Assembly: GCF_001638985.1 (NCBI RefSeq)
Contig: NW_017265150.1
Location: forward strand, 372,001-436,000
Source of the DNA: Phycomyces blakesleeanus NRRL 1555(-)
Lineage: Eukaryota; Mucoromycota; Mucoromycetes; Mucorales; Phycomycetaceae
Reading direction: 5' to 3'
DNA: 64,000 nt
Shown: positions 12,158-25,500 of the stretch, piece by piece
How positions within the stretch are numbered: position 1 is the first letter of the stretch
Layout: every line of letters begins with the position of its first letter
Position numbers and translations under genes: made by a program
The notes under the pieces: model-generated
Database searches by the model: none
Told to the model about the DNA's origin: nothing
What the model saw: the letters and a program-made list of their open reading frames with translations, nothing else

Positions 12158-12671
12158 ATGATTCCCAGTCTCTTGGACTATGAAAAAAGTGTCTACGTCA
12201 CACAAGATGATATTCACGTCACGCTCGGCGAGGAGGTGGGCCGACGATAGGAATTCGGGTTAAAATCGAAGAAGAGTGGAGATTAGGACATCCTCTTTTC
12301 CGCCATTGCCAAAGGTATGTATCGGCCGATCCATCATGGCCAACTTTATTAGAAGATAGGATGAAGTTATTGGAAAAGGATGGACAGGGATGGATCGTCA
12401 AAAATTAGATGATTCACAATGGATTGGTCGCCTGCATCCAAAAGAGCAAATGAAGGAAATGAAAAGAAAAAAATGAAACCCTTCAACAAACCAATACGAC
12501 TCGCAGAATTTGACACTCGACAACTATCGACCATTGACGACGACGAACAATACCAACAAGATCATAATAATAGGGTTCTTCTTTCTGTTCATTCTTGGGG
12601 ATATTTTTTTCTTCAACATTATTGTGGATTTTGTTTATAAAGCATGTGAACATGGAACTCATTTTCAATGA
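12158..12671 (+). pseudogene. unidentified gene broken by about four frameshifts, directly in front of eL6
   Basis: Five consecutive stretches look coding but each sits in a different frame. They are MIPSLLDYEKSVYVTQDD (from 12158), a segment with RVKIEEEWRLGHPLF and RMKLLEKDGQGWIVK (12250-12405), DDSQWIGRLHPKEQMKEM (from about 12405), KPFNKPIRLAEFDTRQ (from 12473), and a hydrophobic GFFFLFILGDIFFFNIIVD (12570-12671, ending in TGA). Three frame changes fall at or next to short repeats (the A runs near 12400 and 12466, and the AAT repeat near 12565). The hydrophobic last segment could be a C-terminal membrane anchor. The total would be about 165 residues. This is either a decaying gene or a real gene with indel errors in the assembly. 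I do not recognise the family. It ends 18 bp before the eL6 start. Confidence 0.5.
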
Positions 12672-12689
12672 TCCTTGTCAATAGCAACC

Positions 12690-13511
12690 ATGCCGCACGC
12701 ACCCAGAAACAGCTTCCTCGTTCCCGGCGTCGCCCAGTTCAGTCGCTCGACCACCTTCGCCAAGAAGGCTCTCCACAAGCGTCAGAAGAAGGCTGTTGCT
12801 GCCCCTGCCAAGAAGGTCGTTGCTGACAAGACTGTTGAGGTCAAGGGTGCCAAGAACGGTTCCAAGCGCACTGTCCCCGCCAAGAAGGCTGACCGCTTCT
12901 ACCCCGCTGAGGATGTCCCCCAGCCCAAGAAGTCCCGTAAGGTCTCCAAGATTGGTGCCCTCCGTGCCACCATCACCCCCGGTACCGTCGTCATCCTCCT
13001 TGCCGGTCGTCATCGCGGAAAGCGCGTTGTCGCCTTGAAGCAGCTCGACAGCGGACTTTTGTTGGTCACTGGTCCCTTCAAGATCAACGGTGTCCCCCTC
13101 CGTCGTGTCAACCAGGCCTACGTCCTTGCCACCTCCACCAAGATTGATGTCTCCTCCGTCAAGTTGGATGCCAAGATCAACGATGCCTACTTCAAGAAGG
13201 CTGCTGGTGCCAAGGCCCAGGGTTTCCTCGAGGGTGCCGAGGTAAATATCGCTTTTATAGTTTTATTTCGTTTTTCTTTTAGATTTTTTTTAGAATTATA
13301 TGGTTTCTGGATCATTGTTTGGATTTGGTTTTCTAATTTTTTTTCTGTCGAGTAGAAGAAGGCTGCCTTCCCCGCCTCCAAGGCTGCTGACCAGAAGGTT
13401 GTTGACAAGGCCATCATCGATGCCGCTGCCAAGACCCCCCTCCTCCGTCAGTACTTGAGCTCCACCTTTGGTTTGTCCAAGGGTCAGTTCCCCCACGCCA
13501 TGCAGTTCTAA
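12690..13511 (+). CDS. RPL6: 60S ribosomal protein L6 (eL6)
   Basis: Two exons: 12690-13241 and 13356-13511; 235 aa. A structural protein of the cytosolic large ribosomal subunit. The N-terminus [19 protein letters not shown] and the following Lys-rich tail match eL6. The conserved core is [20 protein letters not shown] with [25 protein letters not shown], followed by [20 protein letters not shown]. The C-terminus is [20 protein letters not shown]. The intron donor GAG|GTAAAT and acceptor GAGTAG keep phase 0. Coding sequence is strongly biased to C-ending codons (AAG, GCC, CTC), as expected for a highly expressed gene and unlike its upstream neighbour. The promoter must lie within or before the broken gene upstream. 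Confidence 0.97.
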
Positions 13512-14931
13512 GCAATGAAAAAGAGAGGCCTAGTGTGCCTTTTGATTTTTTTAACAGACTTTATAACCTGACCAAAAATATTGAATATGCAATGGAACTT
13601 TACATTTTGTCTTCTGTCTGATTCTCTTATTGTCTCTATATATATTTATATGATTTTTTTATAATTTTGGTGAATTATGTTCTATGCAACATTCGGATAA
13701 GCTGTGAAATAGGAGTAGTTTGTGATGAGTGCATACGCGAGCGAGAAATCAAGTGATTTAGTTTGTTAGTTAGTTGGTGTCGTACAGGGACAATCTCCTT
13801 GACAGGGAGCATAAAAAGGCGTCAAATCCACCAAAAAAAATCATTGCCCTGTCTCTTATTGGAGCACATTTCATGTGAGTCGGTTGTTGTACCAAGATTG
13901 ATAGGCTGCCTCGAGTCATATATTTGATTGGAATTTATATTTCCGGTGCGTTTTATTTCATTTTCTACATTTTTTCTAGCCGTTGCTTTGAGATTGTCAT
14001 ATATCTTTTGGCTATATATATAATCCCCTTCATCATTCTTGTTCTACTGATAAATCAATATATAGTTTTAACCAGGAAATATTCCCTTAAAGCAAAGGAA
14101 TAAAGTAAAATGTTCCTTTTTTTTTTATTACTTTCACAACTTAGTTTATAATACGCTTGTTTAAAGAGCATAACCGAACAAAAAATATAGAGAAATAAAA
14201 GCCTGGATGTGGAGATACAGATGAATAAGTCAATATTAGACCTACAGCTTATTATTACATGTCAGCCAAACAAAAAATCACACCAATAGTTTAAATAGTT
14301 TTTGTTTCATTTTCGAGCACTTGATCTCTTATTACTACCCCAAAATAAAACCCAAATACAGAAAATAAATCAGAAAATATGAGATGCTTTATTTTATGAT
14401 ATATAAACACTGGTTACCCTGAAGGAGACTTGAGGAATTGGACCCTTGTAAACTATGCGATATCACCCTAATTTTTTTGTAAAGCATTCACGTCATATTT
14501 ATATGATATATAAGATAGAAAACAGATATGCAAAGTAGCATATCCTATTAAAGATAATGTATTATGTTGATCATAAACATACTTTTAAAGAAGGAGTATT
14601 TAACTATACCATAACTCGGATGAGGAAAAAACAAAAAACAAAAGCTTAGTAAAGTTTCTATATGAAGCGTCTTTTTGGCGGACAATTAATATCTCAATAT
14701 TTTATTTGGTTCTCTGTACCTCGAACCATTTCTTTTTTTTTTCTTTTTTTTTTATCTATGATGGGTCAAGGAAACCCGGGTTTACCTCTTTCCATTCTTG
14801 CTTACAAGTCATCATGACACTTTTATCTAACAAATGGGAAAAGTCAACCGAAGGTACATTTTCTGGACATTGATGAATCAGGCAAATGTGTTTTGTTGGT
14901 TTGACACCTATTATCCCGCACAGAATCTGCC
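13512..14931. other. intergenic, no gene seen
   Basis: AT-rich, 1.4 kb. No convincing ORF, RNA gene or repeat pair found. The last 200 bp form the leader of the next gene. Confidence 0.45.
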
Positions 14932-17322
14932 ATGAGCCCAACCCCAGATGGGCAATTGAGCCCTCAGGTATTTGACATGGATGGCAAAAGAATCCTTTGC
15001 ACGGCCGATGTACGAGGTTAGGACAATACTTCTTTTTTTCTTAGCAAGAGAAAACAAAATACTATTCCACGCTTTTGCTCAACCTCATTATTATTTTTGC
15101 TTATTCATTTCTCTAGGCAACATCGCTCTCCTGAATAAACTCGCCAAGGACACAAACGCACAATACATCATTCACACGGGTGACTTTGGTTTCTATGGTA
15201 ACACAACTTTGTCTTTTTCCTTCTTTTTTCTAGTATTGATCCTTCTATCTTTCAGAACAATCTAGTTTAGACCGTATCAGTGACAGGTAAAGAACACGGT
15301 TAAGGTGGCCTGTGCTGACAAGAAAATTATACTCTAAAGGACTCTGCGTCACTTGGTTCAGTACAGCACTTTGATTCCAGCCACCACCCGCAACTATCTC
15401 AGCAAGCTCGAAGTACCAAAAGTCCGCTCTGCATTTGAGGAATCCTATCAACACCTGCTTTCGCAGTTTACAGACTTCTTGGCCGGAAAACAAAGGCTGG
15501 AAGTACCAGTCTATACAGTTTGGGGCGCATGTGAAGATGTTTCGGTGCTTGAAAAGTTTAGATCTGGAGAATATAGCATCCCAAACCTGCATATTCTTGA
15601 TGAGGCCAATAGTGAGTTATTGAACATCGGTGGTGTTTCCCTACGTTTGTTTGGATTAGGTGGTGCCTGTGTCCAGCACAAACTTTTCGACAATGGTGAA
15701 GGTAAGGCGCCTATATTTTCATTTCTTTCTTCTTCTCTTTCTATATAAATTTTATAAAAATTAGTGGGAAACAAAAATAGTAGTAATGAACATTCTGGTA
15801 TACTTGGATTATAGGCACAGACACAATTGCCGGTGGATCAGGTACCATGTGGACAACAACTCTGCAGATCGGTGAACTAGTGGAGACAGCTCAAGAGGTT
15901 AGTGACTAATATCATAAAACATACTTAAACGTGCGTAGGTATTTGATCCCTCTGAGGTTAGGGTGTTGGTGACCCATGCAAGTCCTGGAAGAGAAGGCCT
16001 TTTGGCCCAGCTGGCACTCTCCCTAAGAGTTGATTTCACCATATCTGCTGGTCTCCATTTCAGATACGGTATCAGTTACAATGAGTTTGCGTGTCAGCCT
16101 CATCAGGACCATTACAGAAATCGATTGGAGGCATCAAAAGAAAGCTTTATGAATTTGTGGAACAGTATTCAGAGCCAAGTAGAGAGCAGTGTAGATGTCC
16201 ACCAAAAGAAGCTCCTTAAACACGCACTTGACGTTGTGAACCGCCTTCCTCCAGATGCTCAATATACACCTTCTGCTCCAGGACCAGCAGGATCTCAACC
16301 AGACGCCAACTTGGATGACCAAGCCTTCAAGAACATGTGGAACTTTAATTTGCCAGATGCTGCTTACGGTTGGACTATCCTGAACATTCAAAATGGTCAC
16401 ATTGGAACAGAGACACACAGTGGAGGATTTAGTTTTGCCTACAGAAAATCTCCTCCTCAACAGCAACAGCAGCAACAGCAACAATCATTACAACAGCAAA
16501 AACAACAACAGCCACATCAACAGGCACAATATGTGGACAGCCCAAATTCTACTTATACACCAACCGAAGCAACCAACACAGAAAAACCTCATCAATATCC
16601 AAGAGCCAATGAATGGAATAGCCAGTCACCAGTGAATGCATATGAAGGTGCAAATAACGGCTGGAGGGAAAGTGTTAGTTCACGGGATGATGTATACAAC
16701 CAGAGAGAAACACGAAGACCAGCTTCAGTAAGTGATAATCGTAATGATGGATCGAATTGCTTATGAGATATCTATAACTGCTATGTATATGTAGTACACA
16801 AGAAACCCCCATGTAGCATATGTGGGTGGTCTGTCTAATAGCACATTGACAGACGAAGATATCAAAAGCTACTTTGGTCGCAATGTGGTAAGTAACAACA
16901 CAGGTCTACCAAAGACCAAACTGCCTGTTAAATATTGCTGTATAAAGTGAAGCTAACATAATGTGTATTTGTTAGGTGACCAGCGTACGATTCCCCATTG
17001 ACACGAACACTCAACTCCCAAAGCCACACTGCTATGTGGACTTTGTAGATGCTATGGCCCTTGAAAATGCCCTTCAGAGGAATGGACAGGTAACGAATAC
17101 GAATAATAATATAAAAATGTAAACAAATATGCGCAAAAACGGACAATTAATTTTCTTTTCTTTTTCATTCAATAGATACTCCGTGACAACAGACTTATTG
17201 TTAACAGACCCACGAATTACTTTGGGGACGGTCGTGGACGTGGTCGTGGAGGTCCAATGAACAGTAACCGTAATAGCTATCGTAATAGTGGGATGAGTTT
17301 ACGAGCCAATGATTATAATTAA
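14932..17322 (+). CDS. DUF2433-type metallophosphoesterase fused to a polyQ linker, RRM and RG-rich tail
   Basis: Nine exons: 14932-15016, 15117-15197, 15256-15286, 15340-15701, 15815-15897, 15939-16727, 16795-16887, 16976-17089, 17176-17322; 594 aa. Residues 1 to about 330 form a calcineurin-like fold: [35 protein letters not shown] and [14 protein letters not shown] supply the expected metal-binding Asp, Asn/His and His positions. This matches the fungal DUF2433 family, whose substrate is not known to me. Then comes a Gln-rich run (about residues 410-440), followed by an [12 protein letters not shown] as RNP2-like strand, [27 protein letters not shown] as RNP1-like strand, and RLIVNRP. The tail is [10 protein letters not shown]. 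The RRM is split over three exons joined cleanly in frame. An enzyme plus an RNA-binding module suggests an RNA-related phosphatase or nuclease role (inference). Intron 1 uses an unusual donor, G|GTTAGG. Confidence 0.82.
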
Positions 17323-17637
17323 GTCTTCAAAAAAAAATCAAAAAAGAGATAGGGTAGAAAGTGGATACCCAAGAGAAATAAACAAATATATTGTCCTTAT
17401 AATTTTGAGTTCTGATAATTGCTCCTTTCCTCCCGTCATTACAGAACTGAACGTTGTGATATATGTGACTGATAAAGATATCAATAACTTCCTTTTTTTT
17501 CTGTAATTGAATGACATCAGAACCAGAGCCAGAACCAGGACTAGAACAAGAACCTTTTAGATTAATTATTACTTGTGTATTTCACTTTCTTTATTCTTGT
17601 TCTCTTCTCTTTACCTGAATTTTACGTGTCCTTAATT
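17323..17637. other. short intergenic region
   Basis: 3' flank of the phosphoesterase gene and leader of the protease gene. A small imperfect repeat of AACCAGA units occurs at 17520-17555. Nothing else seen. Confidence 0.4.
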
Positions 17638-19112
<1,475 letters not shown>

Positions 19113-19570
19113 GGATAGCAGTTGTATAATAGCAATCATCCATTTATAGTCCAAATTCTTTACAAAATGTTGAACATTGCCTTCAAGCTTTTGACTTTTT
19201 CAATAATATACAAAGCGAATAAAAATTGCAAACTAGTTAGTGAGGGTCACAGAACCCATCAGCCGCCTACCTTGCATTGGTGGTGCAAACACTAAATGCC
19301 GAATGAGAAACTAAAATAAAGGTACACTTGATCCAACCATGACGCAACGTTTCTCTCCTATTGTATATTCTTTTTTTTTTTACTCTTTCTATGAAAGGTA
19401 AGCTCTTCACTTGTGAAGTTGCTCATCACTCATCTAGTCCACCTACTTTCTGAAAGACACTGAAACAGACAAAAAAGGTACTTTGACGCTCAAGACTTCA
19501 AAGACGACCATTACTCAGATCGATCAAATGTCAAGAATATTTTTTATCAGACGATCATACCACTCTGGCC
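19113..19570. other. intergenic, leader of the giant ORF
   Basis: The frame of the next gene stays open upstream to a TGA near 19482 without any ATG, so an upstream spliced exon cannot be excluded. Otherwise pyrimidine-rich leader sequence. Confidence 0.35.
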
Positions 19571-22500
19571 ATGCTACAAGAAAATCTCTTGGATTGCTAT
19601 ATTGACAATGTCAGGAATCCCGAGATGAGAGATCCAAAGTTGGAACGATTACTTTATAATTACAACAGCAGTCTCGATCAAGTTCAAGAAGTCAAAGAAA
19701 GTATCAGCAAGACACAGAGATCCGAGCATAACATCGCAAAACGTCTCTGGAAGACTGAAACAATTAAACAGACACTCGAAACAAAATGCGGTGATCAATC
19801 TGCGATCAAGCATGAATACAACTACCAACAGGCCCAGTACCAGACACATGAAAATGCTCGTCTCAACCTCACACTACACAGATTACGCTCAGAAATCAAC
19901 ACACTCCTATATCGCCGTTTTTACGAAGCAACTCTTATTCGCCTCGAGATTCAGACATTGCTGGACCAAATCTTGTGGGAATTGCCATCCAGAGCAATCA
20001 TAAAACACACATTACCAAATGAATGGGAGGACCAAGAAACCAGAAAACACGATGGTATAACCTTGATACGGTTATTGAACACACTTTTTTCCACTGCACC
20101 ATTGTGGAGTTCGGTGTTAAAAGAACCCACAGAAGAACAGGAGGTCGACTTATTTGAAAAATGTGTCCGTACCTGGATACTTCAGGTTGGTGCTGTACTA
20201 TTGGACTTGAGTCTACCATCCGAACGAAGATGCCTATTGTTACATTTACTTCAAACGAAATCAGCCTCGTGGGCAATTCCCTTGCTTCAGTATTCATTCC
20301 ATCCTACAGCCAAACTCCCAGTTGCTGATATGGAAGAATACGTGGTTGCTATTAGAATGGTATTTGATCATCGTCTATATGAATCAAAGGATGATACTCG
20401 GATATGCCCTCTGCCTGTCTGGACTGAAGACGATTTCTTGGTAGCATTGGATCAATTTGGAGTGGCCCAAACGTTTTGTGCGACTATTCAGGAAGCATTT
20501 CGCCAACCATTTTCGAAAGAATCAATCGATGCATTGTTCAATTTTGCAGATGAACTTTTGGAGGCATTGAATGTTGGCATGAAGGCCATGTCAAGTAAAG
20601 GGTACAGGGATTTGGCTAAGCATTTAGGGCAAACGACTTGCCATATGGCTCAGCGATTGATCGAGAATATTGGGGATGAGAATATACGCAAAGAATCACA
20701 AAATCGGATTGATAATTTCGTATCTAACGTGGTTCTTGGTTATTTGGAAGTCGAGGAAAAAACGATGTATAATTTTCTTCCTATCCTACCCTTTCACGGT
20801 GTTTCAATCGACAGTCTATGGATCATCACGCTTCGTCTTCTCAAAATAGACGAATACAAAAAACCAGATAACTTTGGAGAACAGCTCACCTTACCTGACA
20901 TGACACAATTTCTTCGTTTCTTGGAAGCTAACCAAACACAAGGAATCTTTATGCTCGGATGTCTTTCTAATATTACGACTTGTATTCTACCTGCAAAGGG
21001 GTCTATCGATAGTTTCCGAAACAGTCTCTCTGGCTGTCTTATTACCATTGTTGCCCACACACTATTTATTATCGCATTTGTAGACACTAATTTGTGTGAT
21101 ATATATTACAAGGATGTCCGGGACAATTTTGACCCAGTTTGTACTTGTCATCCTTTTGTGATATCATTGCTCTTGCGCTGGACATATGATAATTTTTCAA
21201 AGATGGAAGGCATGGCTCTCTATTTGTTCCATTCTCTTCCACTCAATAAATGGATTCCCCAGACAGACGATCTTGTTCTTCTTCATCGGCTTCTTTGTCA
21301 AGGACCATCAGCCAGCACTCAAGTTAGCTTTGGTCGTTATGTAATTGAGCACCTCAATTTTGGAACAATTTCTGGATCAGAAGACTTGACAATCTCAAAA
21401 TCACAACCATGGCATAACCGTACTATGCCATTCTTACCATATGAGATACACGAAGAAATTGCCTTTCTTCTCTTGGACGCCTGTCAAAAGTACCAGCCTT
21501 TGCCAGAGAGTGACAAAAGCTCAGATGTACTCGGGATAGTGGCCACGGCCATGTCTACCTATATGGTTACTCCAGATCAACTGTGGACAGCAGCTACCAG
21601 CACAATCATAGCAACAGAATTCATTCAGTGGGCATGGAAGATGGCACTTAAATTAAAGCTTTATGATTGTCCCATTACTACTCGTGCATCTGATATCGAA
21701 AAGGCCATTACTCCTGCATTTTTAAAAGACGCTCTTCACCATCACCACGACGCTATTGGAATGCATCATGCTCTATTGACCTATATATCATTCTTACTTT
21801 CCAGTACTAGCCGTCACTTCTTAAGATTTGAGACAAGTAATGGTTGGCTCAAATTGCTATTAATCTTACGCCGTGGAAAGCCAGAAGCAGTTCTTCAAGT
21901 TATGAGCGACATAATCCCGGCCTTTGTTTACATGCACGGCGATGATTTTTTCAATGATGAGAGCTTGTCTGAATTCCTGCGTCAGATGATGGAGTTCAAA
22001 GCCGATCCTATGCTCACAAAGGCTGCTTTGTTGCGTGTCCCTAAACGATATCATCAGAGTACCTTTTGGAACAAACAAGAAATTACTGGTATTGGATTAG
22101 TAATTGGCTCTCATGCTTGGCAAGGTCATTTTATTGATTCTGTGGGGGACCTGATGGATGAAAATGGTGGGGGATTCTCCTATCTCGATCTAATGCTGCA
22201 CTCCTGGCTCAAAACAATCTTCGCACGCAAAGAATGGATGTGGTCAGATCAATACGTGGTGGCTATTGATTGTATAGCCAAGATTGCCTTTAGTCTTGGA
22301 CGTTACAGCCTTGTGCGAAGCATGCTTAGTAGCGAGCACATGAGGCTTGAACAGAATAGAAGTCAGCAGCTCTTGAGTTCTCCTAAACTAGCTGCATTGG
22401 GAGGTCAGCATCGAAACCCATTGCGATTTATCAAGAACATCATGCCAGACACAGCCTATACAAGTCTTTTAGCAGGAGAATGGACAATGATGTCTCTTAC

Positions 22501-25500
22501 AGCTAATAATTTGATGAGAGCTCCTGGCGTAGAGGCAAAGTCATTTTGGTTTGCTTATGAAGTATTAGTTATGGAGACAATACACGATCAGGAACAGCGG
22601 TATGCACTAGCTAATGCTGCTCTGGATCTCATAAAACAAAGAAAGACGGAACCTCTTGTAGAACCAGAAATTAGTGCTCTTTTCAAGACAATTAACGCAC
22701 AGTCAAAGAAACCGTCCGATTATCTGTCTATATATCGATGGGCACAGCATATCCTAGTACTTCCACATAACCACCCTCTCCTGCCACTTTACCTCCAGAT
22801 ATTCTTCTGCTTGTATTATTCAAGTATTACTGTAGGCGATAAGACACTTTTATATGGCACATATTTCTTCAGCAAGAAGCAAGAGCTTTTACATAAGGTC
22901 CGTGATCGTACCGCCTATCTCCAGACATACCATGGACAACAACAACCATCAGGAGAAAAGGGTGAACTCTATATAAACTCTAATTCAAATAGTAATGGCA
23001 GCATCAGTAGTTGCTGCAGTAGTAACCAGACCAGCGGAAATAATCATGAGGCTCTTCGTCAAATTTACTATTCCATGTGGCTATGGTTGGGAAATACAGA
23101 TTTACTCCGACCTGATTTTGATCTATCTACTTTGCCCACTAATTACTCAATAAACCGCCTCAAGCAATGTCGTCAGCCAAGTACACCTGATGCCTGGGAA
23201 TTGCATCAGCCATGGAACTCGAAAACTTCGCTCTGGTTTGATCTTATAAACAAGAAACAGCTCCAAGACGCATTTATCCAATTTCCTTGGGAAGGCTCGG
23301 AAAAGTTTTGTAAAAGACCACCAGGCTCTATCGAAACTCAGGCAACAGTAGCAGATGAAGGATCTGTCTATAGTAGCTATGAGGTGTTTCGGGCTATTCC
23401 AAAGGTTATTCCAACAACTATCCAACCACCTCCGATAGCACAATTCAACGAGCCTATCATTACGCTGGCTGCAGAACAGCTCATAGATATGACTCCCAAG
23501 GATTTGCTTGGTTCATCGTTTGAAAAATTTCAGCATCATGCAGCATTATTTCAGGAACGTATCAAGAACCAAGAGGACTTGGATGAAGCTTATGTAGAGC
23601 AGCTAGGGCTCCTTTATACCAACACACCTATCACAGAGACATTAACTATCCCATGCGTTCAGATGCCTCAGGGAATATGTAAAAAGCCCGCTCAACTCAC
23701 GCTCTCGGCCACTTTTGTTGAAACCAATACAGAAGTACGCCAGCAAATAGAGCAAAATCGCAAAGAAGCCAAGGAATTGATATTTGACTCTATCGATACA
23801 AGCGTATGTCACGAAGCACTAGTTGGACTAAAGAATATTGAAAGTATCACAACCTATTATACTGAAGTATTCACCAAAAAAGAGACACAAGAAGATACGA
23901 GGTGTTTGCATCTGAGTTGGTCTTGTCTCATCTATGCTATTGAAAGCTTTGAAAATGGTACAGAGATTTATCCACCATTTCGTTTATTTTTGCGTCAAAT
24001 GGCTAGATCTCTGGCCGACTTGCTTAACTCTCAGTCGTCTTCCGCAGAAAGATTATTACAGCTGATGGCGGAAAAGGAGGGGCGAGTTGTTATCCTCTAC
24101 CCTGCATTTAGGCCAAATGTAGATTCCAAAAATATAGTTTCGATGCACAAGCGTATCTCCAGCACTGACAATTTCGGGGCACGCTCACAGCTCTACCTCT
24201 TATCAGCATTTGATATGGCAGCTTGGGGGGCGACAGAATTTGCAACAAAAAACAACCGTGACACATTCTATGAAAATTCATTTGTGTCTTTGAAAAAATG
24301 GATGGAACCTCAGACGGATCAAATCGATGTGCCAACCATTGCCAGTATACGTATTCAGCAGTACAAACTATCACTCGCACTTATGGCAGCCATGCTTGAA
24401 AAACAACCGCAAGATATGGAGCACGTGACTTTACTTGGGCATGCACTTGATCTTCTTTCCGAAACAGATGATACAAAAGAGGCGGATGGATTTTCAGGAG
24501 CCATGATAGACAGTTTGACAGAGAGCCTTGGGGGTCGTTCTCGAAAAGTGCTAGATATATTGAATACAAACCCAGACGAAATGCGGTTTAGATTGACTAT
24601 GCTATCTACACTAGAGGAGGTAACATCACTTGTTGACTATCTTGGATCATATTTGTCAAATATTGCGAGCAAGAAAGGGGAAACAGGAGATCTGTTTGGT
24701 GTATTTGGTTATGCCAGTCCTGCACTCTGTCGCCTCATGGTCAATGTGCTATGTGATGAACGTATCATGGATAAGAGCACCAACATTGTTGTCCCAGTAC
24801 CATCTTTCTGGACCCGCACAACTGAATGTTTTCATGGATGGTGGCAAAGCTCTGATAGCTGTGCTATGTCGTGTGGTGAATCAAATCATGCCTACAGCAA
24901 GCGAGAATACTTGCCATTTTTTGCAGAAGCTTATGGGCATCTCATCAAACGAATGCTAATTCTTGTATCACCTGCCTACAAAGCAAATCTCTTGGGCGTA
25001 TTGTTTGATTACTATCATGAAAATATCATTACACACCACTCGGACCTGTGGTTAGATCGGTTCCACAGTGCACTATCAAAGCTTCCCTGGGGTTTCTTTG
25101 AAATGTCCGAGGCGCAGCTCAATCGAATGAGAGATACTTGGTCATTGCTAGAACCAGACGACCCCACTAAACGAATTGTCTACCTTGGGTTTACTTTTGT
25201 CATCCTACGATCATGGCTGAAGAAATACACACAAAAGAAGGAGACTGTTTCTATTAGTCGCTCGTGGCTCAAGAGTTACTTTCAGGTTTTCTTCATATTC
25301 TTACAAGATTCAATCAACATTTGGCCGGTAGAAAAAGAAAGATCTGAAGCCCTCCAGATTTTATACAAACTTATGATTGAAAAGGATAACATTGATACGA
25401 TAATACCAGAAGATATTGAAGAGACTCTCTTGATGCCCACCGAAAGATTGAAACTATGCCTTGGTAAATGGGCAGACGACAAAGATACATCGACAACTCC

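Noticed and set aside
12235..12249. A 15-nt intron joining the first two fragments of the broken gene
   Set aside because: It has GT and AG ends, but 15 nt is far below the intron size seen in every other gene here, and the later frame changes have no such explanation.
14756..14941. Minus-strand 61-codon ORF before the phosphoesterase gene
   Set aside because: Overlaps the start of a well-supported gene and has no homology that I recognise.
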